DNA of 64,000 bases from Labilibaculum sp. K2S (GTDB lineage Bacteria > Bacteroidota > Bacteroidia > Bacteroidales > Marinifilaceae), in assembly GCF_030372765.1 (NCBI RefSeq), contig NZ_JAUCMW010000009.1, positions 1 to 64,000 on the forward strand. Reading direction: 5' to 3'. Below, piece after piece: positions 6,830-14,656 of this stretch. Position 1 is the stretch's first letter. Each line of letters begins with the position of its first letter. The translations under genes and the position numbers were made by a program. A model generated the notes under the pieces. It worked only from the letters and a program-made list of their open reading frames with translations, searched no databases and was not told where the DNA came from.

Positions 6830-7312
6830 ATGTCGAATCAGAAAAAACAATTTTTACCGATTGCCTTAGATATCACAGACAAAAAAATACTCATTGTTGG
6901 AGGCGGTGAAGATGCTTATAAAAAGCTTAAAATATTACAACGGAGCACACATCTAATTGAGGTGATTGCTCCCAAGATCATTAACTGGATTAAAAATGCA
7001 GGTGTGATTTATTACGAGAAACAGTACAACAAAGAAGTGCTAAAAGATTATTTTCTAATATACAGCTGTGTTGAAGACCCTGCTTTTGTGAGACAATTAA
7101 TAAGAGATACAAAAGAAGCCGGAGTTCTGTTAAATGTTCACGATCAACCAGATTTTTGTGAATTTGTTTCTCCGGCTATTTACAAACAATCGAACATTAG
7201 CATTGCTGTAAGTTCAAATGGTGAAGATGTTTACGAATCAATTCGGGTGCGAAATCAACTGAAAGATTACTTCGAAAATTACCAGCTTCAAAAACAACTA
7301 ATTGCTAACTAA
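6830..7312 (+). CDS. Precorrin-2 dehydrogenase/sirohydrochlorin ferrochelatase (CysG N-terminal type)
   Basis: A 160-residue stand-alone version of the N-terminal half of CysG (SirC/Met8 type). It oxidises precorrin-2 to sirohydrochlorin with NAD+ and may insert iron to give siroheme. The NAD-binding ILIVGGGEDAYKKL segment is at residues 20-33. The LNVHDQPDFCEFVSPA motif (101-115) holds Asp105 at the position of the catalytic Asp of CysG/Met8. The methyltransferase half is absent and is supplied by cobA at the end of the operon. The C-terminus is short compared with full-length Met8, so iron chelation is uncertain. It makes siroheme for CysI in the same operon. Confidence 0.88.
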   Translation: MSNQKKQFLPIALDITDKKILIVGGGEDAYKKLKILQRSTHLIEVIAPKIINWIKNAGVIYYEKQYNKEVLKDYFLIYSCVEDPAFVRQLIRDTKEAGVLLNVHDQPDFCEFVSPAIYKQSNISIAVSSNGEDVYESIRVRNQLKDYFENYQLQKQLIAN

Positions 7313-7345
7313 TAAAGGCTTAACATTTTCTATAACTGAAAGAAC

Positions 7346-9121
7346 ATGGGAAAAGAATTTCAAATCAATCATGAACAATTATCTCAGCTAAATCAGCTGA
7401 TTCAAAATTTATCTGCCGAGCAATTGGTTTGGGTAAACGGATACCTATCGGGGATTATTAATAAAAAAACGAATGCAATTGGTGTTCCGGTTATTTCCAG
7501 TCAAAAACTTTCGGAAAGCATCACTATTTTATTTGGTACACATACCGGACATAGTAAGGAAATAGCTATGGATCTTCACGATAGAGTTTTGGCACTTGGC
7601 TTTAATGCTAAGATACAAGGCCTTGACTTTTACAAAAAAAATGATTTGAAAAAGGAAAAATACCTTTTCCTGATCGTAAGTACACATGGTGAAGGTGAAG
7701 CTCCTATTCAGGCTGAAGATTTATACGAGTATGTACATGGCACAAGAGCGCCAAAATTGCCGGATACCAAATATGCCGTACTTGCCTTGGGTGACAAAAC
7801 ATACAAAAAATATTGCCAGACAGGAATTGATTTCGACCAGACTTTCGCAAAATTAGGTGCGCAGGCAATTTTGCCGGTTCAAACCAGTGATGTTGCTTAC
7901 GAAGAAATCGCAGAACAATGGATCGAAAACGTGATTGGTGAATTGAAGAACTTAGTATCCGAAGTCGCTGTTTCAACACAATCTGCAGGTGCTTCTCTGC
8001 CAAAGAAAAAATTTAACCGCGCCAATCCCTACTATGCTGAAGTTCTTGAAAAGGTGAGAATTACCACACCCGATTCTGAAAAGGAAATTTACCATGTTGA
8101 AATATCTTTGGCTGATTCCGGCATAGAATATAAAGCTGGCGACAGCATTGGAATTCTTCCCAATAACCCTATTGATTTGGTAAACTTGCTAATTGACAAG
8201 TTGGAAGACGATCCGGAACGAATAGTTACCGTTGGTGAGAAAGAACTTAGTTTATTTCGAGCCTTACAAAACAAGTTGGAGATAACCGTTTTGAATCGCG
8301 AGGTTCTTGAAAAATACAATGCCATAACTCAGAATAAGGATCTTGAACTGCTATTGAATAATGAAGATGAATTGGAAAACTATCTTCACGGAGCAGATGC
8401 TTACGACTTGCTGGAGGATTTTAAAGGAGAAATTACCAGCGACCAATTTTTATCCACTCTTCGGGTTTTGTATGCGCGCCTCTACTCCATTTCATCAGGT
8501 CCAAGTTCAAACCCCGAAGAAGTTCACATTACCATTGCTTCGGTTCGATACAATCGCAAAAAGCGCGACAGAAACGGAGCTTGTTCGGGCTACATCACCG
8601 ATGAAATTAATGTAGGCGACCATTTGCCCATTTACATTGATAAAAATGAATCTTTCCGTTTGCCGGATGATGAAAACAAACCGTTGATTATGGTTGGCGT
8701 AGGAACCGGCGTGGCTCCTTACCGAAGCTTTTTGCAGGAACGGGAGCAAAATAGCGCGAAAGGAAAAAGCTGGTTGTTTTTCGGAAATCAGCGTTTTAAA
8801 AAGGATTTTCTCTATCAGGTAGAATGGCAAAAATTCCTTAAGAAAGGGACACTGCATAAATTGGATGTTGCCTTTTCAAGAGATCAGGAAGAAAAAGCTT
8901 ACGTGCAGCATCGACTGAAAGAAAATGGAAAAGAAGTTTTCCAATGGCTCGAAAACGGTGCTCATTTTTACATCTGCGGAGACAAAAAACACATGGCCAA
9001 AGATGTTCAGACAAGCTTACTGGAAATCATTCAGAATGAAGGAGGAATAACTCCTGAAAAAGCGGAGGAATATCTTAAAAACCTGAAAAGAGAAAAACGA
9101 TTCCTGCTTGATGTTTACTAA
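7346..9121 (+). CDS. cysJ: Sulfite reductase (NADPH) flavoprotein alpha subunit
   Basis: A 591-residue CysJ: electrons pass from NADPH through FAD and FMN to the CysI haemoprotein for reducing sulfite to sulfide. Visible domains are an FMN flavodoxin domain from about residue 59 (GTHTGHS at 64-70, STHGEGEAP at 112-120, ALGDKTY at 147-153); an FAD domain with RLYSISSG (about 378) and GACSGYI; and an NADPH domain with GVGTGVAPYRSFLQER (about 450-465). It ends in DVY, with the aromatic C-terminus expected to stack on FAD. Length is normal. It follows the siroheme gene by 33 bases and precedes cysI. Nitric-oxide synthase-like or P450 reductases share the architecture, but the adjacent cysI makes CysJ near certain. 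Confidence 0.95.
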   Translation: MGKEFQINHEQLSQLNQLIQNLSAEQLVWVNGYLSGIINKKTNAIGVPVISSQKLSESITILFGTHTGHSKEIAMDLHDRVLALGFNAKIQGLDFYKKNDLKKEKYLFLIVSTHGEGEAPIQAEDLYEYVHGTRAPKLPDTKYAVLALGDKTYKKYCQTGIDFDQTFAKLGAQAILPVQTSDVAYEEIAEQWIENVIGELKNLVSEVAVSTQSAGASLPKKKFNRANPYYAEVLEKVRITTPDSEKEIYHVEISLADSGIEYKAGDSIGILPNNPIDLVNLLIDKLEDDPERIVTVGEKELSLFRALQNKLEITVLNREVLEKYNAITQNKDLELLLNNEDELENYLHGADAYDLLEDFKGEITSDQFLSTLRVLYARLYSISSGPSSNPEEVHITIASVRYNRKKRDRNGACSGYITDEINVGDHLPIYIDKNESFRLPDDENKPLIMVGVGTGVAPYRSFLQEREQNSAKGKSWLFFGNQRFKKDFLYQVEWQKFLKKGTLHKLDVAFSRDQEEKAYVQHRLKENGKEVFQWLENGAHFYICGDKKHMAKDVQTSLLEIIQNEGGITPEKAEEYLKNLKREKRFLLDVY

Positions 9122-9127
9122 ACAGAG

Positions 9128-9201
9128 ACCTGACAGAGTTTGAAAAACCTGTCTGAGTCTAAATCATCCAAACGCTGACAGGTCTTACGACGCTGTCAGG
9201 T
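9128..9201. repeat. Nested inverted repeat between cysJ and cysI
   Basis: Outer arms acctgacag (9128-9136) and ctgtcaggt (9193-9201) enclose inner arms acctgtc (9147-9153) and gacaggt (9177-9183). The cctgacag/ctgtcagg theme is typical of palindromic intergenic repeats scattered in Bacteroidota genomes. It has no T-run, so it is unlikely to be a full terminator. It could modulate mRNA stability between the two subunit genes. Confidence 0.6.
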
Positions 9202-9217
9202 TATAATTCAAAAAACT

Positions 9218-10921
9218 ATGTCAGATAATATCAACTGGGCAGAATTGTCCGAAGTCGAAAAAATAAAAACCGAAAGCAACTATTTGCGCGGAACACTTAA
9301 GGCCAGTCTTGCTGACCCAATTACCGGAGCCATTGCTCTTGACGATAGGCAAGTCTCTAAATTTCATGGTATTTACCAGCAATTCGATCGGGATAACGAA
9401 CGGGAAAGAAAGAAAACCAAACTGGAACCCGATTACTCCTTTTTAATTCGGGTGAGAGTGCCTGGCGGTGTTGTAAATGCCAAACAATGGTTGCAAATCG
9501 ATCAAATATCAGATAAATATGCCAACGGAACCATCAAATTAACCACCAGACAGGCATTTCAGTTTCATGGTGTTTTGAAAGGAAACCTAAAGACAAGTAT
9601 CCAATCCATAAACAAGGCATTGCTCGATACCATTGCAGCCTGTGGTGATGTGAATAGAAACGTGATGGCCAGTCCTCATCCGTATGCATCCGAAGTTTTC
9701 GATCAGGTACAAAAATGGGCTGGCAAGGTGAGCGATCATTTAACGCCGAGAACTCCTGCTTACTACGAAATCTGGCTCGACCAAAAGAAAGTGGCTGAAG
9801 GAAGTGCCGGCGAAATAGAACCTTTGTACGGACCGGTTTATCTGCCACGAAAATTTAAAATTGGATTTACCACTCCCCCTTTTAACGATACAGATATTTT
9901 CACTCAGGATTTGGGATTTATTGCCATTGAAAACAATGGTGTGCTGGAAGGATTCAATATTGCGGTAGGTGGTGGAATGGGAACAACTTTTGGCGATGCT
10001 GAAACTTATCCCCGATTGGGCAATGTTCTGGGTTTTATTTCGGTTGAGAACACTGTAGATGTTGCGGAAAAAGTGGTGCTCTTGCAAAAGGAGCTGGGAA
10101 ATCGAAAAGTTAGAAAGAATGCCCGTTTAAAATATACCATCGACCGAATTGGTGTTGATAAATTCAAAGAACTTCTGAATGAACGACTGGGATATTCTTT
10201 AGGGAAAGAAAGAAGCTATGCTTTGGTTCGTAATGGTGATAAATTCGGATGGCAAAAAACCAAAGATGGATTGTGGTATCTGAGCCTATTTATTGAAGGC
10301 GGAAGAGTAAAAGATGTTGATCAGATTAAAATAAAATCGGCATTGCAGGAAATCGCAAGCCTGAATATTTCAGATTTCAGGTTAACGGGAAATCAAAACC
10401 TGATTCTAGGCAAGATTGAGGAAGAGAACAAAGCTAAAATCAATCAGATTCTGAAAAAGAACCAACTTTTACCTCAGGCAATTTCGGGAACCAGAGCCAA
10501 TTCTATTGCCTGTGTTGCACTAAACACATGTAGTCTGGCTTTTGCTGAAGCAGAAAGATATCTTCCTTTCTTAATCGATAAAATTGATGACAGCCTTCAG
10601 GAGTTTGGCTTAACCAAGGATGAAATTGCGATTCGAATGACGGGTTGTGCCAATGGTTGTGGAAGACCATACGTAGCCGAAATAGGCTTTATCGGAAAAG
10701 CTCCTGGAAGGTACAATTTCTATTTGGGTGGCAATTTTAAGGGAACACGCCTGAATAACCTGTATCGCGAAAATGTGAACGAAGTAGAAATACTGAATGA
10801 ACTTCGTCCGATTCTTAAGGATTATTCGGAAAACAGAACAAAAGGTGAAGAATTTGGTGATTTTGTAATCCGTAAACAATATGTTGCCGAAATTGTGAAT
10901 CCAAGGGATTTTAAGCATTAA
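9218..10921 (+). CDS. cysI: Sulfite reductase (NADPH) haemoprotein beta subunit
   Basis: A 567-residue sirohaem and [4Fe-4S] enzyme performing the six-electron reduction of sulfite to sulfide. The cluster ligands are visible as ACVALNTC (Cys432, Cys438; C-X5-C) and TGCANGCGRP (Cys477, Cys481; C-X3-C), the last also binding sirohaem through the shared Cys. Two ferrodoxin-like/SNiR half repeats are marked by KLTTRQAFQFHG near residue 107-118 and by RLTGNQNLIL. The N-terminus (ELSEVEKIKTESNYLRGTL) matches CysI rather than ferredoxin-type Sir. It is separated from cysJ by a palindromic repeat but lies in the same direction with no terminator between. Confidence 0.95.
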   Translation: MSDNINWAELSEVEKIKTESNYLRGTLKASLADPITGAIALDDRQVSKFHGIYQQFDRDNERERKKTKLEPDYSFLIRVRVPGGVVNAKQWLQIDQISDKYANGTIKLTTRQAFQFHGVLKGNLKTSIQSINKALLDTIAACGDVNRNVMASPHPYASEVFDQVQKWAGKVSDHLTPRTPAYYEIWLDQKKVAEGSAGEIEPLYGPVYLPRKFKIGFTTPPFNDTDIFTQDLGFIAIENNGVLEGFNIAVGGGMGTTFGDAETYPRLGNVLGFISVENTVDVAEKVVLLQKELGNRKVRKNARLKYTIDRIGVDKFKELLNERLGYSLGKERSYALVRNGDKFGWQKTKDGLWYLSLFIEGGRVKDVDQIKIKSALQEIASLNISDFRLTGNQNLILGKIEEENKAKINQILKKNQLLPQAISGTRANSIACVALNTCSLAFAEAERYLPFLIDKIDDSLQEFGLTKDEIAIRMTGCANGCGRPYVAEIGFIGKAPGRYNFYLGGNFKGTRLNNLYRENVNEVEILNELRPILKDYSENRTKGEEFGDFVIRKQYVAEIVNPRDFKH

Positions 10922-10938
10922 AAATGTCTTGAAAAGTC

Positions 10939-10968
10939 TTGAAAGTCCAAAAGTTGAAAGTCCAAAAG
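10939..10968. repeat. Tandem 15-nt direct repeat
   Basis: ttgaaagtccaaaag occurs twice back to back (10939-10953 and 10954-10968) immediately after cysI. It is intergenic with no evident function. Confidence 0.7.
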
Positions 10969-10975
10969 TTCGGAA

Positions 10976-11090
10976 ACCCCTAAATCCCCTAAAGGGGACT
11001 TTGATTTACAGCTCTTAGTTTTTAAAGTTTAATAGCACTCCCTTTAATTTTCCCTAATGATCAAAAGTCCCCTTCAGGGGATTTAGGGGT
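10976..11090. repeat. Long inverted repeat before cobA
   Basis: Arms of 27 bases (10976-11002 and 11064-11090) are complementary except at one position. Each arm is itself palindromic around tcccct-aaa/ttc-agggga. It is the common Bacteroidota intergenic palindrome of the cccctaaatcccct type. The right arm ends 3 bases before the cobA ATG at 11094, so folding could hide that start. Confidence 0.75.
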
Positions 11091-11093
11091 AAA

Positions 11094-11936
11094 ATGAAAA
11101 GAACAAATATATACAGTATGAAAAACGGAAAAATATGGATTGTTGGTGCCGGCCCCGGTGCTGCCGATCTGCTCACAATAAAAGCTTTACGAAGCATTCA
11201 GAATGCAGATGTAATTTTATACGATGCCTTAATAACTGATGAAGTGCAAGCTCTCTTTCCCAATAAAGCAATTCTTATTAATGTAGGGAAACGTTCGGGC
11301 GATGGCAAAAATCCCGTAAGCAGGCAAGAGTACATTCACGATCAGATGCTGATGTATTACTTGCTGAGCAGTGAGGTAGTGAGATTGAAATCGGGCGACC
11401 CAATGGTTTACGGCCGAGGTGTTGAGGAGATTCGTTTCCTGCTGGAAGCGGGTTTAGAGTTTGAACTGATTCCGGGAATCAGCGCTGCTATGGCCGCCTC
11501 CAGCGAGTTTTGGATTCCGCTTACAGAACGAGGCAAATCATCGGGCATTCATTTTCATTCTGCAGTAAAAGTTGGTGGTGAAAAAAGTGCTTTAAACGAA
11601 ATTATCCGGGAAATTGAGAATGACGATACCGTTGTAATCTATATGGGACTGGAACATTTAAAAGACATGGCCAATGAGCTTCACAAAAAATTATCGAAGG
11701 AAACCAATATCAACGTAATATCGAAAGTCAGCTATACAGACAGTGATGCGATAAGCGGGAACACAAAGTTTTTCAGCCAAATAAAAAACAGCGAATTGCC
11801 GGCTTCGCCAGCGGTAATTGTATTGGGAAATCACACTCAAATTCCCGGAAGCCGTGAAGTCAGTTTAAGAGGCAAAGTGGCCGTTTCGAGTAGAATTAAA
11901 AACTTTATCAGACAACCATTTTTAAACCTGTTTTAA
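11094..11936 (+). CDS. cobA: Uroporphyrinogen-III C-methyltransferase (SUMT)
   Basis: SAM-dependent methylation of uroporphyrinogen III at C2 and C7 gives precorrin-2, the substrate of the siroheme enzyme encoded earlier in this operon. Key segments are the WIVGAGPGAADLLTIKA N-terminus (residues 15-31), VRLKSGDPMVYGRGVEE, the PGISAAMAA loop and IYMGLEHL. The length of 280 residues is typical. Two starts are possible: 11094 (MKRTNIYS) and 11118 (MKNGKIWIVGAGPG). The second is closer to the family N-terminus and lies clear of the inverted repeat. It closes the operon and is followed by a terminator at 12020. Confidence 0.93.
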   Translation: MKRTNIYSMKNGKIWIVGAGPGAADLLTIKALRSIQNADVILYDALITDEVQALFPNKAILINVGKRSGDGKNPVSRQEYIHDQMLMYYLLSSEVVRLKSGDPMVYGRGVEEIRFLLEAGLEFELIPGISAAMAASSEFWIPLTERGKSSGIHFHSAVKVGGEKSALNEIIREIENDDTVVIYMGLEHLKDMANELHKKLSKETNINVISKVSYTDSDAISGNTKFFSQIKNSELPASPAVIVLGNHTQIPGSREVSLRGKVAVSSRIKNFIRQPFLNLF

Positions 11937-12019
11937 AAACTCAGATGAATATGCAGAGCAGAACAAATAGATTCTGTGCAACACTCCACTCAACGTAATC
12001 GTCTTTTCTTCAAAATATC

Positions 12020-12054
12020 AAAAGCAGGCTTTCTTATGAATTTCTGCTTTTTTT
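12020..12054 (+). terminator. Intrinsic terminator of the sulfite reductase operon
   Basis: Stem aaaagcag / ctgctttt (12020-12027 and 12044-12051) with a 16-base loop and a T-run, 83 bases after the cobA stop. Confidence 0.65.
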
Positions 12055-12062
12055 ATTTGAGC

Positions 12063-12089
12063 TGTAACTTAATTCGAGTTCACGGCGTC
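12063..12089 (+). promoter_or_regulatory. ECF-type promoter of DUF2807 gene 1
   Basis: TGTAAC (12063-12068) and CGTC (12086-12089) are separated by 17 bases. The same boxes with the same spacing precede the paralogue at 12949-12975, while the sequence between differs. AAC/CGTC boxes are typical of extracytoplasmic-function sigma factors. The start codon lies 40 bases downstream. Confidence 0.6.
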
Positions 12090-12129
12090 CTATATACTGA
12101 TTAACATTTTCACTTAAAACACAATACCT

Positions 12130-12855
12130 ATGAAAAAATTTATCAAAAAGGCCTCCCTTCTAATTGTAGGTCTTACTTTCCTGTTCACAGGAAATACAAA
12201 TGCTCAATTTTGGGGCGAAAAAGGGAACGGCAATGTTCAAACACAAGATCGTGAAATCGGGTCATTCTCTGCAATATCGGCAAGTATGGGTCTTAACGTA
12301 TATGTGCTTCAGGGCGACAAGGAATCGATAAGTGTTGAAGCCGACGAAAACCTGATGGAATACATCGTTACCAAAGTAAAAGGAAACGAACTGATTCTTA
12401 AGGTAGATGGTACTATTCGCAGGGCAACTAAAATGGATGTTTATGTTACTCTGGTAAATGTAAACGAAATACACGTTTCAAGTGGTGCCGATTTAGAAAC
12501 CAGAAACATGATAAATGCTGAAAAATTAGATATTTCGGTAAGCAGCGGTGCTGATGCCAAAATGGAATTAAACGCAAAAGAATTAAGTTGCAGTGTTAGC
12601 TCTGGTGCTGATGCGACCCTTAGTGGAAAAGCTGATTTTTTTGCTGGCAAAGCAAGTAGTGGAAGTGATTTAAAAGCAAAGCAATTAATTGCAAAAAGAT
12701 GTAAAGCAAAAGCTTCCAGTGGTGGTGATGTTACGGTTTACGCCGAAGAAGAAATTGAGGCAAGTGCCAGTTCTGGTGGCGATGTTAGATACTATGGCAA
12801 TCCTACAAAAGTAAACGTAAGTGACTCAAGCGGTGGAGATGTTAATCGTCGTTAG
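12130..12855 (+). CDS. DUF2807 (head GIN domain) exported protein, copy 1
   Basis: A 241-residue exported protein with a signal peptide (residues 1-25, ending NTNA). The DUF2807 beta-helix follows, with rungs marked by SSGAD/SSGGD motifs about every 18-20 residues (VSSGADLETRN, VSSGADAKMEL, SSGSDLKAK, SSGGDVTVY, SSGGDVRYYG, SSGGDVNRR). Family members are called head-GIN or putative auto-transporter adhesins, though their biochemical role is not known. It has a close tandem paralogue downstream, and both share a promoter type suggesting envelope-stress control. Confidence 0.85.
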   Translation: MKKFIKKASLLIVGLTFLFTGNTNAQFWGEKGNGNVQTQDREIGSFSAISASMGLNVYVLQGDKESISVEADENLMEYIVTKVKGNELILKVDGTIRRATKMDVYVTLVNVNEIHVSSGADLETRNMINAEKLDISVSSGADAKMELNAKELSCSVSSGADATLSGKADFFAGKASSGSDLKAKQLIAKRCKAKASSGGDVTVYAEEEIEASASSGGDVRYYGNPTKVNVSDSSGGDVNRR

Positions 12856-12861
12856 AGCTAC

Positions 12862-12898
12862 AAAGAGGCATTTTCTATTCGGGAATGTCTCTTTTTTT
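12862..12898 (+). terminator. Intrinsic terminator after DUF2807 gene 1
   Basis: Stem aaagaggcatt / aatgtctcttt (12862-12872 and 12884-12894, one G-U) and a T-run to 12898. It lies 6 bases after the stop. The 5' half is repeated at 13746 and 13870. Confidence 0.78.
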
Positions 12899-12948
12899 GC
12901 CCCATAAGCAACTATTTATCATTAATATCCTCTTATCTTAAATTGGCC

Positions 12949-12975
12949 TGTAACTTACAGGTAGCTTACATCGTC
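12949..12975 (+). promoter_or_regulatory. ECF-type promoter of DUF2807 gene 2
   Basis: TGTAAC (12949-12954) and CGTC (12972-12975) with 17 bases between, identical in boxes and spacing to the element before copy 1. The ATG is 37 bases downstream. Confidence 0.6.
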
Positions 12976-13012
12976 TCATTGCTAAATACCGTTTCACTAG
13001 AACTATAGATTC

Positions 13013-13738
13013 ATGACAAGATTAATTCAAAAAACAAGCCTACTAATTGTGCTTCTTTCTTTTTTGCTATCCTCTAATGTTAATGCACGATTCTGGAGCA
13101 AAAAAGGCAATGGGAACATACAAAAAGAAAATCGTGAGATAGCATCCTTCTCAGTAATATCTGCAAGTATGGGTATTAATGTATATATCGTTCAGGGTGA
13201 CAAGGAATCACTTATTGTTGAAACAGATGAAAATTTACTGGATAATATTACTACACGCGTAAAAGGCAATGAGCTAATTATTAAAATAGATGGACATTTT
13301 AGGAGAGCTACCAAATTAAATGTATATGTAACACTTGTTGATGTTTATGAAATTAATATATTGAGCGGTGCCAAGGTAGAAACGAGAGGTGCTCTTACCA
13401 CTACTAATTTAGACATTAATATAAGTAGTGGTGGTTTTGCAAAAATGGAAATTAATGCAAATGATATTACTTGCAACACAAGTTCAGGAGCCAATGCATT
13501 ATTAACAGGAAAAGCAAATTATTTTTCAGGAGAAGCAAGTAGTGGAAGTCACTTAGAAGCTAAAGAGTTAATCGCAAAAGTAGGCCAAGCAAAAGCTTCA
13601 GGTGTAGCAGGTGTTAGCCTTTATGCATCGGAAGCTATTGATGCAAGGGCCAGTTCTTTTGGTTATATTAATTACTACGGGCATCCTGAAGAGGTAAATA
13701 CAAGTGATTCTAACGGTGGTGATGTTAATCGTCGTTAG
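13013..13738 (+). CDS. DUF2807 (head GIN domain) exported protein, copy 2
   Basis: A 241-residue tandem paralogue of the preceding gene, co-linear over its whole length with the same signal peptide pattern and the same ending (GGDVNRR). Several rung motifs have decayed: SSGAD has become LSGAK, SSGGF, SSGAN or SFGYI. Copy 2 therefore diverges faster in the conserved Gly-Asp turns while keeping the hydrophobic core. The last codons and the 3' untranslated start are almost identical at the DNA level to copy 1, implying a recent duplication or gene conversion at the 3' end. Function unknown. Confidence 0.82.
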   Translation: MTRLIQKTSLLIVLLSFLLSSNVNARFWSKKGNGNIQKENREIASFSVISASMGINVYIVQGDKESLIVETDENLLDNITTRVKGNELIIKIDGHFRRATKLNVYVTLVDVYEINILSGAKVETRGALTTTNLDINISSGGFAKMEINANDITCNTSSGANALLTGKANYFSGEASSGSHLEAKELIAKVGQAKASGVAGVSLYASEAIDARASSFGYINYYGHPEEVNTSDSNGGDVNRR

Positions 13739-13745
13739 AGCTACA

Positions 13746-13775
13746 AAGAGGCATTTCCGAAACGAGATGCCTCTT
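13746..13775 (+). terminator. Hairpin after DUF2807 gene 2
   Basis: Perfect stem aagaggcat / atgcctctt (13746-13754 and 13767-13775) in the duplicated 3' flank. Only a poor T-run follows, so termination may be weak. Confidence 0.5.
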
Positions 13776-13796
13776 CTAATTCTTACCCTTTTTTTT

Positions 13797-13884
13797 CTCT
13801 GTGATTCTTTGTGTACTCCGTGGTCAAAATTTCTTCCTGTTTTTTTTCTACCACAGAGAATGCTGAGCTACAAAGAGGCATTTG
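13797..13884. repeat. Intergenic repeat remnant with third copy of the DUF2807 tail
   Basis: ctctgtg (13797-13803) and cacagag (13852-13858) form the ends of an inverted repeat containing the ctttgtgtactccgtggt motif common in Bacteroidota intergenic repeats. It is followed by a third copy of gagctacaaagaggcattt (from 13865), also found after each DUF2807 gene. This suggests local duplication. Confidence 0.5.
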
Positions 13885-13908
13885 CCTGCGTGGTGAAAGT
13901 TCTTTATA

Positions 13909-14145
13909 TTATTTCTTCTTTTTCTTCTCCTCAATCTGTTTCAGATAGTCACCCAAACCTTCGAACGGCATGTAAGTTTTGGGAACTCCCAATTTTGCAG
14001 AAGGATCGTTTGCCGCTAAATCGACTTTACCCAAACACTTTGGACAGCTTACTGTTTTATGATTGGTGATCTCCAATATATTTACAATAATTTCGCACTT
14101 GCAATGCGGACATTCTATAATTACTTCCTGATCGTTAAATTCCAT
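13909..14145 (-). CDS. Small zinc-ribbon-like protein
   Basis: An unrecognised 78-residue protein with two CxxC knuckles (CPHC at about residues 12-15 and CPKC at 34-37), a likely Zn-binding ribbon. A loop (DPSAKLGVPKTYMPFEGLGDYLKQ) and a very basic tail of lysines follow. Soluble. It is alone on the minus strand, convergent with the DUF2807 genes. Function unknown; nucleic-acid or protein binding is possible. Confidence 0.7.
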   Translation of the reverse strand: MEFNDQEVIIECPHCKCEIIVNILEITNHKTVSCPKCLGKVDLAANDPSAKLGVPKTYMPFEGLGDYLKQIEEKKKKK

Positions 14146-14656
14146 GCTTTCTTATTTTTAAGTCTCGATTCACAAAAGTATTGGAAAAATCGGAATATCC
14201 CTCCCATGCAATCGGTAAAAAAATCCCATTTCAGCACCCAAAAAGTTCGGGAGCTCCATCTTTTATCTAGTTCAAAGCCTCCCCATAACGGGATGCTCTG
14301 CTTTCATTGATTTCAAACCTTTCCCTGTTGGGGAAAGGTATCTTTTTTTGATTTCAGACTTTCCCCTGTTCGGGAAAGGCATTTTTTTGCGGCTGAAGCT
14401 TTCCCAAATCATAATTTTAATCAGGCTGAAGGCCTGACACATCGGAGCTTGGGGCATCGACCCGAGGAAAGAATATTGGTTGATTTTATTTGCACAAGGT
14501 TCGCATCGGTGGGTTAAGGATTAAAATGGAAACCCCACAGTGAGGAACGAGCGAGGAGTTTGAATGGAAAGCCTGACCCGAAGGGGAACCCCATAATAAT
14601 CGTACGCAAATAAAAATCCCCCGAATTTTACCTTCGAGGAATGTATCTGTTTCGAT
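14146..14656. repeat. Gene-free region with stacked hairpins and a bounded repeat
   Basis: No credible gene is seen. Two tandem hairpins (cctttccc/gggaaagg at 14318-14338 and ctttccc/gggaaag at 14359-14378) are each followed by a T-run and share the gatttca.ac lead-in. From about 14482 to 14619 there is a unit whose ends, gattttatttgc and gcaaataaaaatc, form an imperfect inverted repeat. Its interior has gcg/gag-rich short repeats (gaggaacgagcgaggag). It looks like a small non-autonomous or decayed repeat, but target-site duplications could not be confirmed. Confidence 0.45.

Noticed and set aside
12862..13884. CRISPR-like array from three copies of gctacaaagaggcattt
   Set aside because: Only three copies, unequally spaced by hundreds of bases and tied to the 3' ends of duplicated genes.
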